Shown: positions 18,701 to 27,840 of the stretch, in pieces
Layout of the letters: each line of letters opens with the position of its first letter
How positions within the stretch are numbered: position 1 is the first letter of the stretch
DNA from: Rhodocyclaceae bacterium
GTDB lineage: Bacteria > Pseudomonadota > Gammaproteobacteria > Burkholderiales > Rhodocyclaceae
NCBI GenBank assembly: GCA_016791145.1
Contig: JAEUNJ010000044.1
Coordinates: 1-52,065, forward strand
DNA length: 52,065 bases
Reading direction: 5' to 3'
Program-made: the position numbers and the translations under genes
Notes under the pieces: generated by a model
Databases searched by the model: none
Told to the model about the DNA's origin: nothing
The model's input: the letters and a program-made list of their open reading frames with translations, nothing else

Positions 18701-19643
18701 CAACATCGACTGGGTGCTCGGGTCGGACTTCGCCGACACCCTGGCGGGGGGCGCCGGCAACGACTGGCTGTCGGGCATGGCGGGGGCCGACTCCCTGAAC
18801 GGCGGCGCGGGTGCCGACCGGGCCGACTACCGGAACGAGTTCGACGCGGACCGCGACGGGAACGGCGTGATCGTGAACCTGGGGACCAACAACTACACCA
18901 CCACCGTCGAGTTCAACGACAAGCCCATCGGCACCGTCGTGGCGTCCAACCGGGCACTGGACGGCTGGGGCACCACGGACACCCTGGCCGACATCGAGAA
19001 CGTGCGCGGCACCGTTTACCACGACATCATCATCGGCAGCGCCGGCAACAACGTGATCGACGGGCAGGCGGGCAACGACACCATCGACGGCGGCGCCGGC
19101 TTCGACCTGCTGGACTACAGCAGCGGCACGTCGGCTGCCCTGGTGGATCTGGCCGGCAACACGTTCTTCGATGGCCTGGGCGGCCACGACCTGGTGACCG
19201 CCGGCAGCATCGAGGGCGCCATCGGAACCGCCTCGGGCGACACCATGCTCGGCAACGGCGCGGCCAACACCTTCTACGGCCGGGGCGGCAACGACAACCT
19301 GACCGGGGGCGGGGGCAACGACATCTTCGCCTTCAACACCGCGCCCGGGGCCGGCAACGTGGACACCATCTCCGACTTCGCGACCGCCGCCGACAAGCTG
19401 TGGTTCGACAACGCCGTGTTCACCGCCATCGGCGCCGACGGGGCCTTCGCGGCCGCCAATTTCCGCAGCGGTGCGGGGGTTACGACGGCGGGCGACGCGA
19501 CGGACCGGCTGATCTACGACACCACCACCGGCGACCTCTATTACGATGCCGACGGCACGGGGGCCACGGCCGCCGTGAAGGTGGCGACCCTGTTCGGTGT
19601 GGCCGCGGCCACCCTGGCGGCGACGGACGTCCAGATCGTCTGA
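12723..19643 (+). CDS. Giant RTX (hemolysin-type calcium-binding repeat) protein, putative type I secretion substrate
   Basis: 2306 residues, acidic and rich in Gly, Asp and Asn, with no signal peptide. Residues about 1-1040 hold roughly ten modules. Each has a strand-rich part (DTVxxxxxTLAANVENL) and a run of nonapeptides of the GGAGNDTLxGG type, which bind Ca2+ and fold as beta-rolls. Residues about 1045-1610 lack nonapeptides and look like repeated beta strands around GIETL-like motifs. A second nonapeptide block follows (about 1615-1700), then four DGWG-type modules (for example ALDGWGTVDSL). The C-terminus (DRLIYDTTTGDLYYDADGTG and on) is typical of uncleaved type I secretion signals. 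AGGAG at 12712 sets the start. No enzyme domain is recognised; adhesin, surface-layer or matrix roles are possible. No ABC/MFP/OMP secretion genes lie in the window. Confidence 0.88.
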   Translation: MALIRNIYLPTLVGTTGDDLFESTFAAADQTLIGGLGNDVYLVNGQLEFTIVENAGEGADTVIIDGQAVSDLPYQLAANVENLIVRIGGDHQEHFDGNALPNAITVADGDAENEDVLDGGAGNDTLAGGVGDDLYLVDAAGDVVVEGAGAGTDTVHSTAATYTLGANVEALFLQGTGNINGVGNALDNLVGGNDGHNSIDGGAGNDLLNGNGGNDTLLGGAGDDVLDGGAGNDRLEGGAGNDRYLLESATDNVVENAAAGQDTVILADGVASHTLAANVEDLYLADGDGAPGGKTGIGNAADNMIMGTEHADTIDGAAGNDVIHGAGGDDVLKGGLGNDAFVVGNPGVTVLEAAAEGTDTVYAGVDFALAANVENLVMTGDEDLEGWGNGLANLLAGNAGNNMLAGGDGNDTLNGGVGADAMYGGLGNDTYYVDVPGGGDLVLERHNQGIDTVITSGNIGALYLNVEHVVMAGTADLQVFGNDLANNILGNAGNNVLFGGGLADTLAGGLGNDTYYVDDTDAPVVEAAGAGLDTVVLYGYSLTAPYVLAANVENLRIEPGDGNKNAKGNTADNAMAGNAGNNILDGDAGNDTINAGGGADTLLGGAGNDLLNGQAGADLMKGGAGDDSYYVTSMSDRVDESTASLGAGIDTVISNLRTTDLNDHTIFLASGGATGNDVIENVTLDFSAVDAVGNALGNVIRGNNSANMLTGGDGNDTYYVDLLDTVVEGGGAASGSDTVILDVGASNEGGNVIALDMATRYANVEHLTLRGTGNYGIIGTNAANVLTGNDGRNTLRGLGGNDTMAGGKGDDSYQVDNLGDKVIENADEGIDTVFSQVAHTLGLNFENLVLTGAGNLTGTGNALNNRLEGGAGNNNLQGLDGNDALFGFTGNDTLAGGNGDDSLDGGGHNDSLDGGAGNDTLAGNFGADSMAGGAGNDLYVVDSAGDVVTEAAGAGIDTVSTSVNFTLTAAQNIETLSVSGTAGLALTGNASDNTLVGGAGNDTLVGGGGNDVFDGSQAGSDSLQGGAGNDRFQFSADFSLSNGDVIDGGAQGVGGADVLNAKDFDVTWAFTAHGIEVFNFDVNLVEADFSQIDTTAQTAINVTGENFSATHLGASHSGALLPTLGLADYHGDTTVSLHDATGEADALSFDLARVDTILHTAGIETLRFNVKGTPLGGVNAVALEGSGAGVVEVAGGGRLHLEGLIVTQQVTLDGYSGLVQLGLEDASGEADALRVNVVDAQASIESSGIETLVIDSGIGTARSGIQLHLSTASTVEVVGESDLSIRSMGASVFDATDFAGDNLRVVTSNAGGTGFNLSAAGVSVTAIGGIGSDAFTFAKVGDAATIGSTDVVNGGDGYDSVVADIDGLFAGSNGALRFTGIESITLANSKSGVEGSAAGASIDAANMGSSPFLVNGLLLNGTGTVDVDTVAELKNANGTGRTGQFDTVIYNLGRDLDATGYTGDLLVFGANGTGRHEYRLGEGNHNLYGASQTGVSDIFDFGGTTFDSLDFVEGFDTGSDLRLGTADLYGPDGDQLYATLDGLAGAAGQLRIHGVETVTFTLNGTNTIDATDMDGIYTLFLSEGVGATAFTLTNLDAVGTDVVGSGLSTAVEMNVVGGAGNDSLRGGAGGDQLAGGAGADFLDGGAGVGNDLLVGGAGGDLLVGGGGNDALDGGAGFDTADYSASGPVTITLGDDLAAANDDGIGGEDTLVSIEKLVGGAGGDTLAVGFLQATYEANWKGYSNQGNGSVVPVGDQSYVLVGGHGQDSLTGDSHSGVFVQADYGTALGPVHANLGATAVTVGAVSITGGTVRDTADTTAGEGGTEDAVAAIDGVRGSGFADILVGGSGSLNIVGTKFESFVGGAGNDFIAGSKGAAESGTLDASDFDRADYAGDPSRIVATLSTGTVRDGWGGIDTLRDINLIRGSAFADQIYGSDTSAATQDFQAFEGMAGDDVIDGVAGLDRADYRFSPNAVNVNLATGIALDGWGTVDSLANIDWVLGSDFADTLAGGAGNDWLSGMAGADSLNGGAGADRADYRNEFDADRDGNGVIVNLGTNNYTTTVEFNDKPIGTVVASNRALDGWGTTDTLADIENVRGTVYHDIIIGSAGNNVIDGQAGNDTIDGGAGFDLLDYSSGTSAALVDLAGNTFFDGLGGHDLVTAGSIEGAIGTASGDTMLGNGAANTFYGRGGNDNLTGGGGNDIFAFNTAPGAGNVDTISDFATAADKLWFDNAVFTAIGADGAFAAANFRSGAGVTTAGDATDRLIYDTTTGDLYYDADGTGATAAVKVATLFGVAAATLAATDVQIV
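13060..15840 (+). repeat. RTX nonapeptide and module repeats within the giant gene
   Basis: About ten imperfect tandem modules of roughly 160-300 bases, each coding for a strand-rich segment followed by two or more GGxGNDxLx nonapeptides. The densest nonapeptide runs are near 13310-13450, 14450-14610 and 15340-15540; another cluster lies at 17565-17760. The DNA is similar enough between modules for recombination or assembly problems. Confidence 0.8.
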
Positions 19644-19663
19644 GCGAATCCCGCCGACCCGTG

Positions 19664-19685
19664 GGGCCCGGCTCCGGCCGGGCCC
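19664..19685 (+). terminator. Hairpin after the RTX gene
   Basis: GGGCCCGGC (19664-19672) and GCCGGGCCC (19677-19685) form a perfect 9-bp stem with a 4-base loop, 20 bases past the stop codon. No T tract follows, so it is at best a non-canonical terminator or an mRNA 3'-end stabiliser. Confidence 0.45.
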
Positions 19686-19892
19686 TGCCGTCGGCATCGG
19701 CTCGGTGATTCCGCTCCCATTCCCGGGGCCGGGCCGTCTCCCGTGGATGCGTCGTCCCCGGCGTGATTCCGGCAGGGGGCCCCCGGCGTCTCCCCGGTGC
19801 CACCGCCCTTGCCGGGCCGGCTTTCACCGCGCGACGCCTGCGCCCAGGGAAAATTTGGGATCATTGTCGCTCCACGACCCGACGGACACGCG

Positions 19893-21365
19893 ATGGACGA
19901 CCTTCCCTTCCGCTCCGCCAGCGAACTTGCCGCCGCCCTGCGGGACCGGACCGTCGGCTGCCGCGAGCTGCTCGAACGCCACCTGGAGCGGGTCGAGGCC
20001 CTGAATCCGGCCATCAACGCGGTCGTCACCCTGGACGCGGAGCGGGCCCGGCGCCGGGCGGACGAGGCCGATGGGGCGCTGGCCCGCGGGGAGGCCTGGG
20101 GGCCCCTCCACGGGCTGCCCATGACCCTGAAGGACTCCTGGGAGACCGCCGGGCTGCGCACCACCTCGGGCGCCCCGGAATTCGCCGGGCATGTGCCGGC
20201 CGCCGATGCCCCGGCGGCGCGGCGGCTCATCGATGCCGGTGCCATCGTGTTCGGCAAGACCAATCTTCCGGCCCATGCCGCCGACCTCCAGTCCCACAAC
20301 CCGCTCTTCGGCACCACCGTCAATCCCTGGGATCCGGCGCGCACCTGCGGCGGTTCCTCGGGCGGCGCGGCCGCCGCCCTGGCCGCGGGCTTCACGCCCC
20401 TGGAACTGGGCAGCGACATCGGCGGCTCGATCCGCACGCCGGCCGGCTTCTGCGGCGTTTTTGGCCACAAGACCAGCTACGGCCTCATTCCGATGCGCGG
20501 CCACATCCCGGGCCCTCCGGGGAGCCTCGCCGAACTGGACATCGGCGTCGCCGGCCCCATGGCGAGGACGGCGGCCGACCTGTCCCTGGCCCTGGACCTC
20601 CTGGCGGGGCCGCTGCCGGAGGAGGCCGTGGCCTGGCGCCTGCGGCTGCCCGGGCCGCGCCGCCGGTCGCCGAGGGAATTCCGCGTCGCCGCCTGGCTGG
20701 ACGACCCGGCCTGCCTGGTGGATGGGGCGGTGGCCGATGTCTGCCGGGCCGCGGTGGAAACCCTGCGCCGCGCGGGGGTGCCGGTGGACGAGGCGGCGCG
20801 TCCCGGGTTTGCCTTCGCCGAGGCATGGGACCTCTACCTGCGCCTGATGTACGCGGCCACCTCGGGCGGGCCCACCGAGGCCCAGTTCGCGCGACTGGCG
20901 ACCGCCGCGGCGGCCGCGCCCCCGGGCGAGGACGGCCCGGCGGCCCGCTTCGCGCGCGGCATCACGCAGCGGCACCGGGACTGGCTTCCGGCCCACGAGG
21001 CGCGCCTGCGCATGCGGGCCGCCTGGACCGCCTTCTTCCGGGACTACGACGTGCTGCTCTGTCCGGTCACGCCCACCGCCGCCATCCCCCACGACCACTC
21101 GGAGCCGATCAACCGGCGGCGCATCGTCGTGAACGGGAAGGCACGCCCCTACTGGGATCAGCTGGCCTGGGTGGGCCTCGTGGGTGTCGCGGGACTGCCG
21201 GCCACCACGGCCCCCGTCGGCCTCACGCCGGACGGGCTGCCGGTGGGCATCCAGGTGGTCGGGCCGTACCTGGAGGACCACACGGCCATCGCCTTCGCCG
21301 GGCACCTGGCTGAAATGACGGGCGGTTTCCGGCGGCCGCCCCGATTGGAGAGGATCCCGCCATGA
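19893..21365 (+). CDS. Amidase signature family hydrolase
   Basis: 490 residues from the ATG at 19893. The amidase-signature triad is complete: K80 in MTLKDSW, the cis-Ser S155 in CGGSSGGAAAALAAG and the nucleophile S179 in GSDIGGSIRTPAG. These enzymes hydrolyse amide bonds of varied small substrates. The C-terminal half is diverse and does not identify the substrate. It is not GatA: there is no gatB or gatC, and the sequence around the active site is closer to fatty-acid-amide-hydrolase-like amidases. The open frame continues upstream to 19797, but MDDLPFRSASEL is the natural start. Its stop overlaps the ATG of the MAPEG gene. Confidence 0.88.
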   Translation: MDDLPFRSASELAAALRDRTVGCRELLERHLERVEALNPAINAVVTLDAERARRRADEADGALARGEAWGPLHGLPMTLKDSWETAGLRTTSGAPEFAGHVPAADAPAARRLIDAGAIVFGKTNLPAHAADLQSHNPLFGTTVNPWDPARTCGGSSGGAAAALAAGFTPLELGSDIGGSIRTPAGFCGVFGHKTSYGLIPMRGHIPGPPGSLAELDIGVAGPMARTAADLSLALDLLAGPLPEEAVAWRLRLPGPRRRSPREFRVAAWLDDPACLVDGAVADVCRAAVETLRRAGVPVDEAARPGFAFAEAWDLYLRLMYAATSGGPTEAQFARLATAAAAAPPGEDGPAARFARGITQRHRDWLPAHEARLRMRAAWTAFFRDYDVLLCPVTPTAAIPHDHSEPINRRRIVVNGKARPYWDQLAWVGLVGVAGLPATTAPVGLTPDGLPVGIQVVGPYLEDHTAIAFAGHLAEMTGGFRRPPRLERIPP

Positions 21366-21736
21366 GCTTCGCCCTGTGGTGCATCCTGGTGGCCGGGCTG
21401 CTTCCCTTCGTGTGGAGCACCCTGTCCAAGTCCGGAGGCCGCTACGACAACGCGCGGCCACGCCTGCAGCAGAAGACGGGCTGGCGCCAGCGGGCCGACT
21501 GGGCCCAGCAGAACGCCTGGGAGGCCTTCGCGCCCTTCGCGGCGGCGGTGCTGGTGGCCCACTGGACCCATGCCGACCAGGGCACCGTGAACCTCCTCGC
21601 GGGCCTGTTCATCGCCTGCCGGGTCGGGCATGGGCTCGCCTACCTGGCCGACCGGCCGACCCTGCGCTCGCTGATCTGGACCGGCGGCCTGCTGTGCGTG
21701 GTCGGACTCTACGTGGCGGCCGCCCGGGCGGCCTGA
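21362..21736 (+). CDS. MAPEG family membrane protein
   Basis: 124 residues with three or four membrane helices (2-18, about 60-70, 78-90 and 105-120). The family motif lies in RLQQKTGWRQRADWAQQNAW followed by EAFAPFAAAVLVA. MAPEG proteins are small membrane proteins related to glutathione transferases and eicosanoid enzymes; bacterial members mostly have no assigned reaction. The start overlaps the amidase stop (ATGA at 21362-21365), so the two are translationally coupled and may act on a common lipophilic substrate. That link is an inference. Confidence 0.88.
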   Translation: MSFALWCILVAGLLPFVWSTLSKSGGRYDNARPRLQQKTGWRQRADWAQQNAWEAFAPFAAAVLVAHWTHADQGTVNLLAGLFIACRVGHGLAYLADRPTLRSLIWTGGLLCVVGLYVAAARAA

Positions 21737-21896
21737 TCCGAGTTTCGAGGGGCGCCCCGTCGCCCCGCCGGACGCGGGTGCCGCGCTCCGGATGACCGCC
21801 CGTCGGGCAACGGGCGCTTGCCCCGCAGATGCCCGGCAGACGGCGACCGCCCGGTTCTCCCGAATCGCCGGCGTCCCGGCGGAATGGCCGGGCCTT

Positions 21897-22475
21897 TCAG
21901 GCCCGCCTGTCGTCGCAGCCCGGGACCAGTTCCGGGTATTCGCGCCGCAGGGCGTCGCCGTCCGGCCGCCAGGCGTGGCACTGGCCGACGAAGCCGACGG
22001 CGCCCGGATCGGGCCAGCGGCGGGGGTCCGGATCCACTGCCGACTGGCGGGCCACCCGCTCCGGCCAGGTCGCCTGCATGTAGGTGTTGCCCACCTGGGT
22101 CAGCAGGTCGGTGAGGTGGGTGCAGCCCCGTTCGCCGCCGACCCGCTCGTGGACCTGCCGCCTGAATCCGGGACCGATGGAGAGGCCGATCAGGCTGCGG
22201 TAGGCCTCGTCGGTCTCGCCGCAGGCCGGCCAGGGCGCGTCCAGGGTCCGGGCGGCCACGTCGCGGACCGTGTAGTCGCCGTCGATCAGGAAGGCCAGGG
22301 TCATCCGGTGCATGAATTGCCCCGGACCGACCGCGGGCCGGGCCCTGAAATTCACCGTCTCCGCCTTCTCGTCCTCCACCGCGGCCTCGATCTCCCACAG
22401 GCCGTCCCGACGCCGGTAGGCCCGGCAGGTGATCCTGCGCGTGTGGGTCAGTTCCCTTTCGCAATCGCCCAGCAT
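21897..22475 (-). CDS. DUF2889 domain protein
   Basis: About 192 residues. It has the DUF2889 pattern near the N-terminus (HTRRITCRAYRRRDGLWEIE, then EDEKAETV) and ends GFVGQCHAWRPDG. The function of the family is unknown. The ATG at 22475 is preferred because it has GGGAG five bases upstream; an ATG at 22487 is four codons longer. It lies between a convergent MAPEG gene and the haloacid dehalogenase gene on the same strand. A small hairpin (21890-21904) spans its stop codon. Confidence 0.8.
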   Translation of the reverse strand: MLGDCERELTHTRRITCRAYRRRDGLWEIEAAVEDEKAETVNFRARPAVGPGQFMHRMTLAFLIDGDYTVRDVAARTLDAPWPACGETDEAYRSLIGLSIGPGFRRQVHERVGGERGCTHLTDLLTQVGNTYMQATWPERVARQSAVDPDPRRWPDPGAVGFVGQCHAWRPDGDALRREYPELVPGCDDRRA

Positions 22476-22635
22476 GCCGGCTCCCATCGTCCTGAAATCA
22501 CGTTTCGACGCCGCGACGCCGCGCCGCCGTGGCGAGCTTATCAGGGTCCAGGGTCGGTCCGGTTCGGCCGCACTCCGGGGAGGGGGCCGGGGCGACGTCG
22601 TCGCGCCGGGCGCCCCGGTCCGCCGGAAGGCACCT

Positions 22636-23340
22636 TCATCCGGACAGCATGGCCGCCAGCGCCGGCAGGTCCGGGGCCGTGAAATCCACCGGCACGGCCG
22701 GCGCCCTTTCCCCCCGGCCCGGACCGAATTCGTCGGGACGCGCGATGAAGGCGGTGCGCAGCCCCGCCGCTGCCGCGGCGGCCAGGTCGTCCGAATGGGC
22801 GGCGGCCATCAGGGTTTCCTCCGGCGCCAGGTCGAAGGCCGCGGCGGCGGCCAGGTAGACCGTGGCCTTGGGCTTGTAGTCCCGGGCGAGTTCCGCCCCC
22901 AGGATCGCGTCCCACGGAAAGCCGTTGCGGCGGGCCAGGTCCACCATCAGCGAGATGTTGCCGTTGGAGCAGGGCGCGATGCGGCAGCGCTGGCGCAGCC
23001 CGCGCAGGCCCTCCGGCACGTCCGGCCAGGCGTCGAGCCGGTGCCAGGCCAGGTTGAGTTCCCGGCGGACGTCCCCGGAGACCCGGTCCAGGCCCAGGTC
23101 CCCGAGCAGGGCGTCCAGGTTGCGCCGGTGCAACCGGTCCAGCTTCGAGAAGGGGAGCCGACCGGCGCGCACCTCCTCCATGGCCGGCTGGTACCGGGCC
23201 CGCCAGGCGTCGGCGAAGGCGAGCCAGTCCAGCTCCACCCCCAGCGGGCCCAGGTGGGACCGAGCTTCGCGGGCGACGCCGCTGCGCCAGTCCACGAGGG
23301 TTCCGAACACGTCGAAGACCACGGCGGAAATTCGCTTCAT
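22636..23340 (-). CDS. Haloacid dehalogenase, type II (HAD superfamily)
   Basis: 234 residues, the usual length of L-2-haloacid dehalogenases. The nucleophile is D10 in VVFDVFGTLVDWR. Other HAD motifs are the Ser in APCSNGNISLM, the Lys in YKPKATVYL and the acidic AAHSDDLAAAAAAGL. Type II enzymes replace halogen by hydroxyl on 2-haloacids with inversion. Many such homologues act on other small acids, so the dehalogenase label is family-level. It is divergent from the sensor kinase; a perfect palindrome sits in the shared intergenic region at 23405-23423. Confidence 0.87.
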   Translation of the reverse strand: MKRISAVVFDVFGTLVDWRSGVAREARSHLGPLGVELDWLAFADAWRARYQPAMEEVRAGRLPFSKLDRLHRRNLDALLGDLGLDRVSGDVRRELNLAWHRLDAWPDVPEGLRGLRQRCRIAPCSNGNISLMVDLARRNGFPWDAILGAELARDYKPKATVYLAAAAAFDLAPEETLMAAAHSDDLAAAAAAGLRTAFIARPDEFGPGRGERAPAVPVDFTAPDLPALAAMLSG

Positions 23341-23404
23341 TCGCTTTTCTCCACTTTTTCACCCGCGATGGCCCCGATCCGGGGCCCCCGGCCCCGCCCC
23401 GCGG

Positions 23405-23423
23405 CGTAACCGCTCCGGTTACG
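23405..23423. promoter_or_regulatory. Operator-like palindrome between haloacid dehalogenase and histidine kinase genes
   Basis: CGTAACCG (23405-23412) and CGGTTACG (23416-23423) are perfect 8-bp arms around CTC. This 19-bp two-fold symmetric site lies 65 bases before the dehalogenase ATG, in the 238-bp divergent spacer. It looks like a binding site for a dimeric repressor, but no regulator gene of the usual operator-binding families is adjacent. Confidence 0.5.
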
Positions 23424-23470
23424 AAACGGACCCGGGCCGCAATTCTGGCACCCTTCGGGCGCCGCAACCC

Positions 23471-23498
23471 TTGACTTGGGGTGGTCGAAGGGGAGAAT
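23471..23498 (+). promoter_or_regulatory. Candidate promoter of the hybrid histidine kinase gene
   Basis: TTGACT (23471-23476) is a near-consensus -35 box; GAGAAT (23493-23498) lies 16 bases downstream. It points toward the kinase gene, whose first ATG is at 23579. Confidence 0.4.
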
Positions 23499-23578
23499 CT
23501 CGTACGAAAGGCATAGTGACCGCGCCCGCCGCGACCCACGGCGCCGCCCGCTGACCGCGCAATGCCACGGGCATTGTC

Positions 23579-26293
<2,715 letters not shown>

Positions 26294-26371
26294 ATCCGGC
26301 CGGGAACGGCTGCCCGGCGCGCCGCGGCGGAGGGCGCTCGCATCTTCCGGGCCGGGTTACCGGCGCCGCCG

Positions 26372-27547
26372 TCAGCCTCCCTCCACCGCGAAGCCGAGTC
26401 CGGCGTTCCGGGCCAGCCGCGCGATCAGCGCATCGCCCATGGCCGCGGCGGGCGTCCAGATGCCGCCGGGGGTGGCGGACGCCTCTTCCAGAAGGCATAG
26501 GGCGGCCTCGCCGATCATCCGCGAGGTGGAGCCGTAGCCGGGGTCCCGGTCCCCGGTCACGCCGACCCTGAGCCGGTGGCCGGCGGGGTCCTCCCCGACG
26601 AACAGGACATCGTAATACCCCGATTCCCGCTCCTCCCGGGAAGGTCCTTCTCCGGGCTTGGGACCGTCGGCCGAAGCGAGGGAATTGTCCGCGCCGATGG
26701 CCTGGGCGAGAGCCTCGCCCTTTGGCCCGGGGCCCGTGAAGATCATTTCGTCATAGACGAAGTCACGGCCATAGGGAAAGCCGAGCAGGAAATTGCTGCG
26801 ATGGACGTTGCGGGTATTGATGGCGGCCATGACGAAAGGGGCCGCCCAACTGCCCAGGTCCTCCTCCCACAGGGGTTTCGCGCCGGACGGCTGGCGCGGC
26901 CCTTCGAAGCCGGGCGTCAGGGAGAAGGGATTCTTCAGCAGGGCGACCACGGCCGGGTCCGCCTGGGCGGCGGCCAGGGTGGCCTTGAGGCTGGCGGCCG
27001 TGCCGCCGGAGAAGGTTCCCTTCATGCGGCGGACCCGGCCCCGCACGCGCGTCGCGGGCCCGCCGTGCCGTGCCTTCATCTCCCGCTGCAACATCCAGAC
27101 GCCCAGGTCGAAGGGGATCGAGTCGAAGCCGCAGGAAAAGACGATGCGGGCGCCGCTGGCCTTGGCCGCCGCCTCGTGGGCATCGATCATGCGGCGCATC
27201 CAGGCCGGCTCGCCGCAAAGGTCGGCGTAGTCGGTGCCGGAGGCCGCGCAGGCGGCCAGCAGTTCGTTGCCGTGGAGCTGGTAGGGGCCCACCGTGGTCA
27301 GCACGAGGCGGGTGGCCCCCACGAGCGCGGCGAGGCTGGCCGGATCGGCCACGTCCGTCACCACCAGCGGCGTGTCCGCCGGGGCGCCCAGTTCGTCGCG
27401 CACGGCGGCGAGCTTCCCGGCATTGCGGCCGCCCATGGCCCAGCGCAGGGGACCGCCGACGGGATGGCGGGACAACAGATATTCCACGACCAGCCGGCCG
27501 GTGAAACCGGTAGCCCCGTGGACGACGATGTCGTAGGTCTTGTTCAT
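26372..27547 (-). CDS. Saccharopine dehydrogenase-like / trans-acting enoyl reductase family protein
   Basis: 391 residues. The N-terminal Rossmann fold has DIVVHGATGFTGRLVVEYL, and AMGGRNAGKLAAV is typical of the saccharopine-dehydrogenase NADP-binding family. TTVGPYQLHGNELLAACA and DYADLCGEPAWM follow, as in mycobacterial-type trans-acting enoyl reductases and animal SCCPDH-like proteins. The true substrate is unknown; lysine metabolism is unlikely from the context. The ATG at 27545-27547 begins the Rossmann motif, so the longer open frame is not used. It is convergent with the kinase and divergent from the ABC transporter. Confidence 0.85.
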   Translation of the reverse strand: MNKTYDIVVHGATGFTGRLVVEYLLSRHPVGGPLRWAMGGRNAGKLAAVRDELGAPADTPLVVTDVADPASLAALVGATRLVLTTVGPYQLHGNELLAACAASGTDYADLCGEPAWMRRMIDAHEAAAKASGARIVFSCGFDSIPFDLGVWMLQREMKARHGGPATRVRGRVRRMKGTFSGGTAASLKATLAAAQADPAVVALLKNPFSLTPGFEGPRQPSGAKPLWEEDLGSWAAPFVMAAINTRNVHRSNFLLGFPYGRDFVYDEMIFTGPGPKGEALAQAIGADNSLASADGPKPGEGPSREERESGYYDVLFVGEDPAGHRLRVGVTGDRDPGYGSTSRMIGEAALCLLEEASATPGGIWTPAAAMGDALIARLARNAGLGFAVEGG

Positions 27548-27840
27548 GGCGCTCCTTCCGCGCGGTCCCTTCGCCGGCGGCGCCTGCCGGCGCTCGCCCG
27601 GTCCGGTGGTGGTTCGGTGGCCCTGGAAACGTCGACATTGGGTCACGGAGCAAGGCCCCGTATCGAGGCATCGCGCCTCGGGGATCGCCCCGGATCCCGC
27701 GTCCGGCCTGCGATTCCGCCGCGCGGGGCGTCCGGTCCCGCTCCGTGACCCCGGTGTCCGCGGGTTCCGACCGCGCTTTCCAGGAGGATTTGCCCGGGGG
27801 ATTATCCCACCCCGGCCGATTCCGACGAGAATGCGGGGCC
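27548..27840. other. Divergent spacer between the reductase and ABC transporter genes
   Basis: 293 bp, GC-rich, with the two start codons at its ends. A GATTAT-like stretch (27799-27804) could be a -10 box for the ABC gene, but no convincing -35 partner is seen. No small gene is supported. Confidence 0.3.

Noticed and set aside
12723..19643. Regular repeats that might suggest a CRISPR array
   Set aside because: The repeats are in-frame, degenerate nonapeptide codons without constant spacer length, and there are no cas genes.
12357..19697. A 2446-codon open frame on the minus strand opposite the RTX gene
   Set aside because: It is an effect of the GC-rich, repetitive GGCGGC-type codons of the real gene. 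Its product is low-complexity Val/Ala/Gly/His-rich, and it has no ribosome binding site or homologous features.
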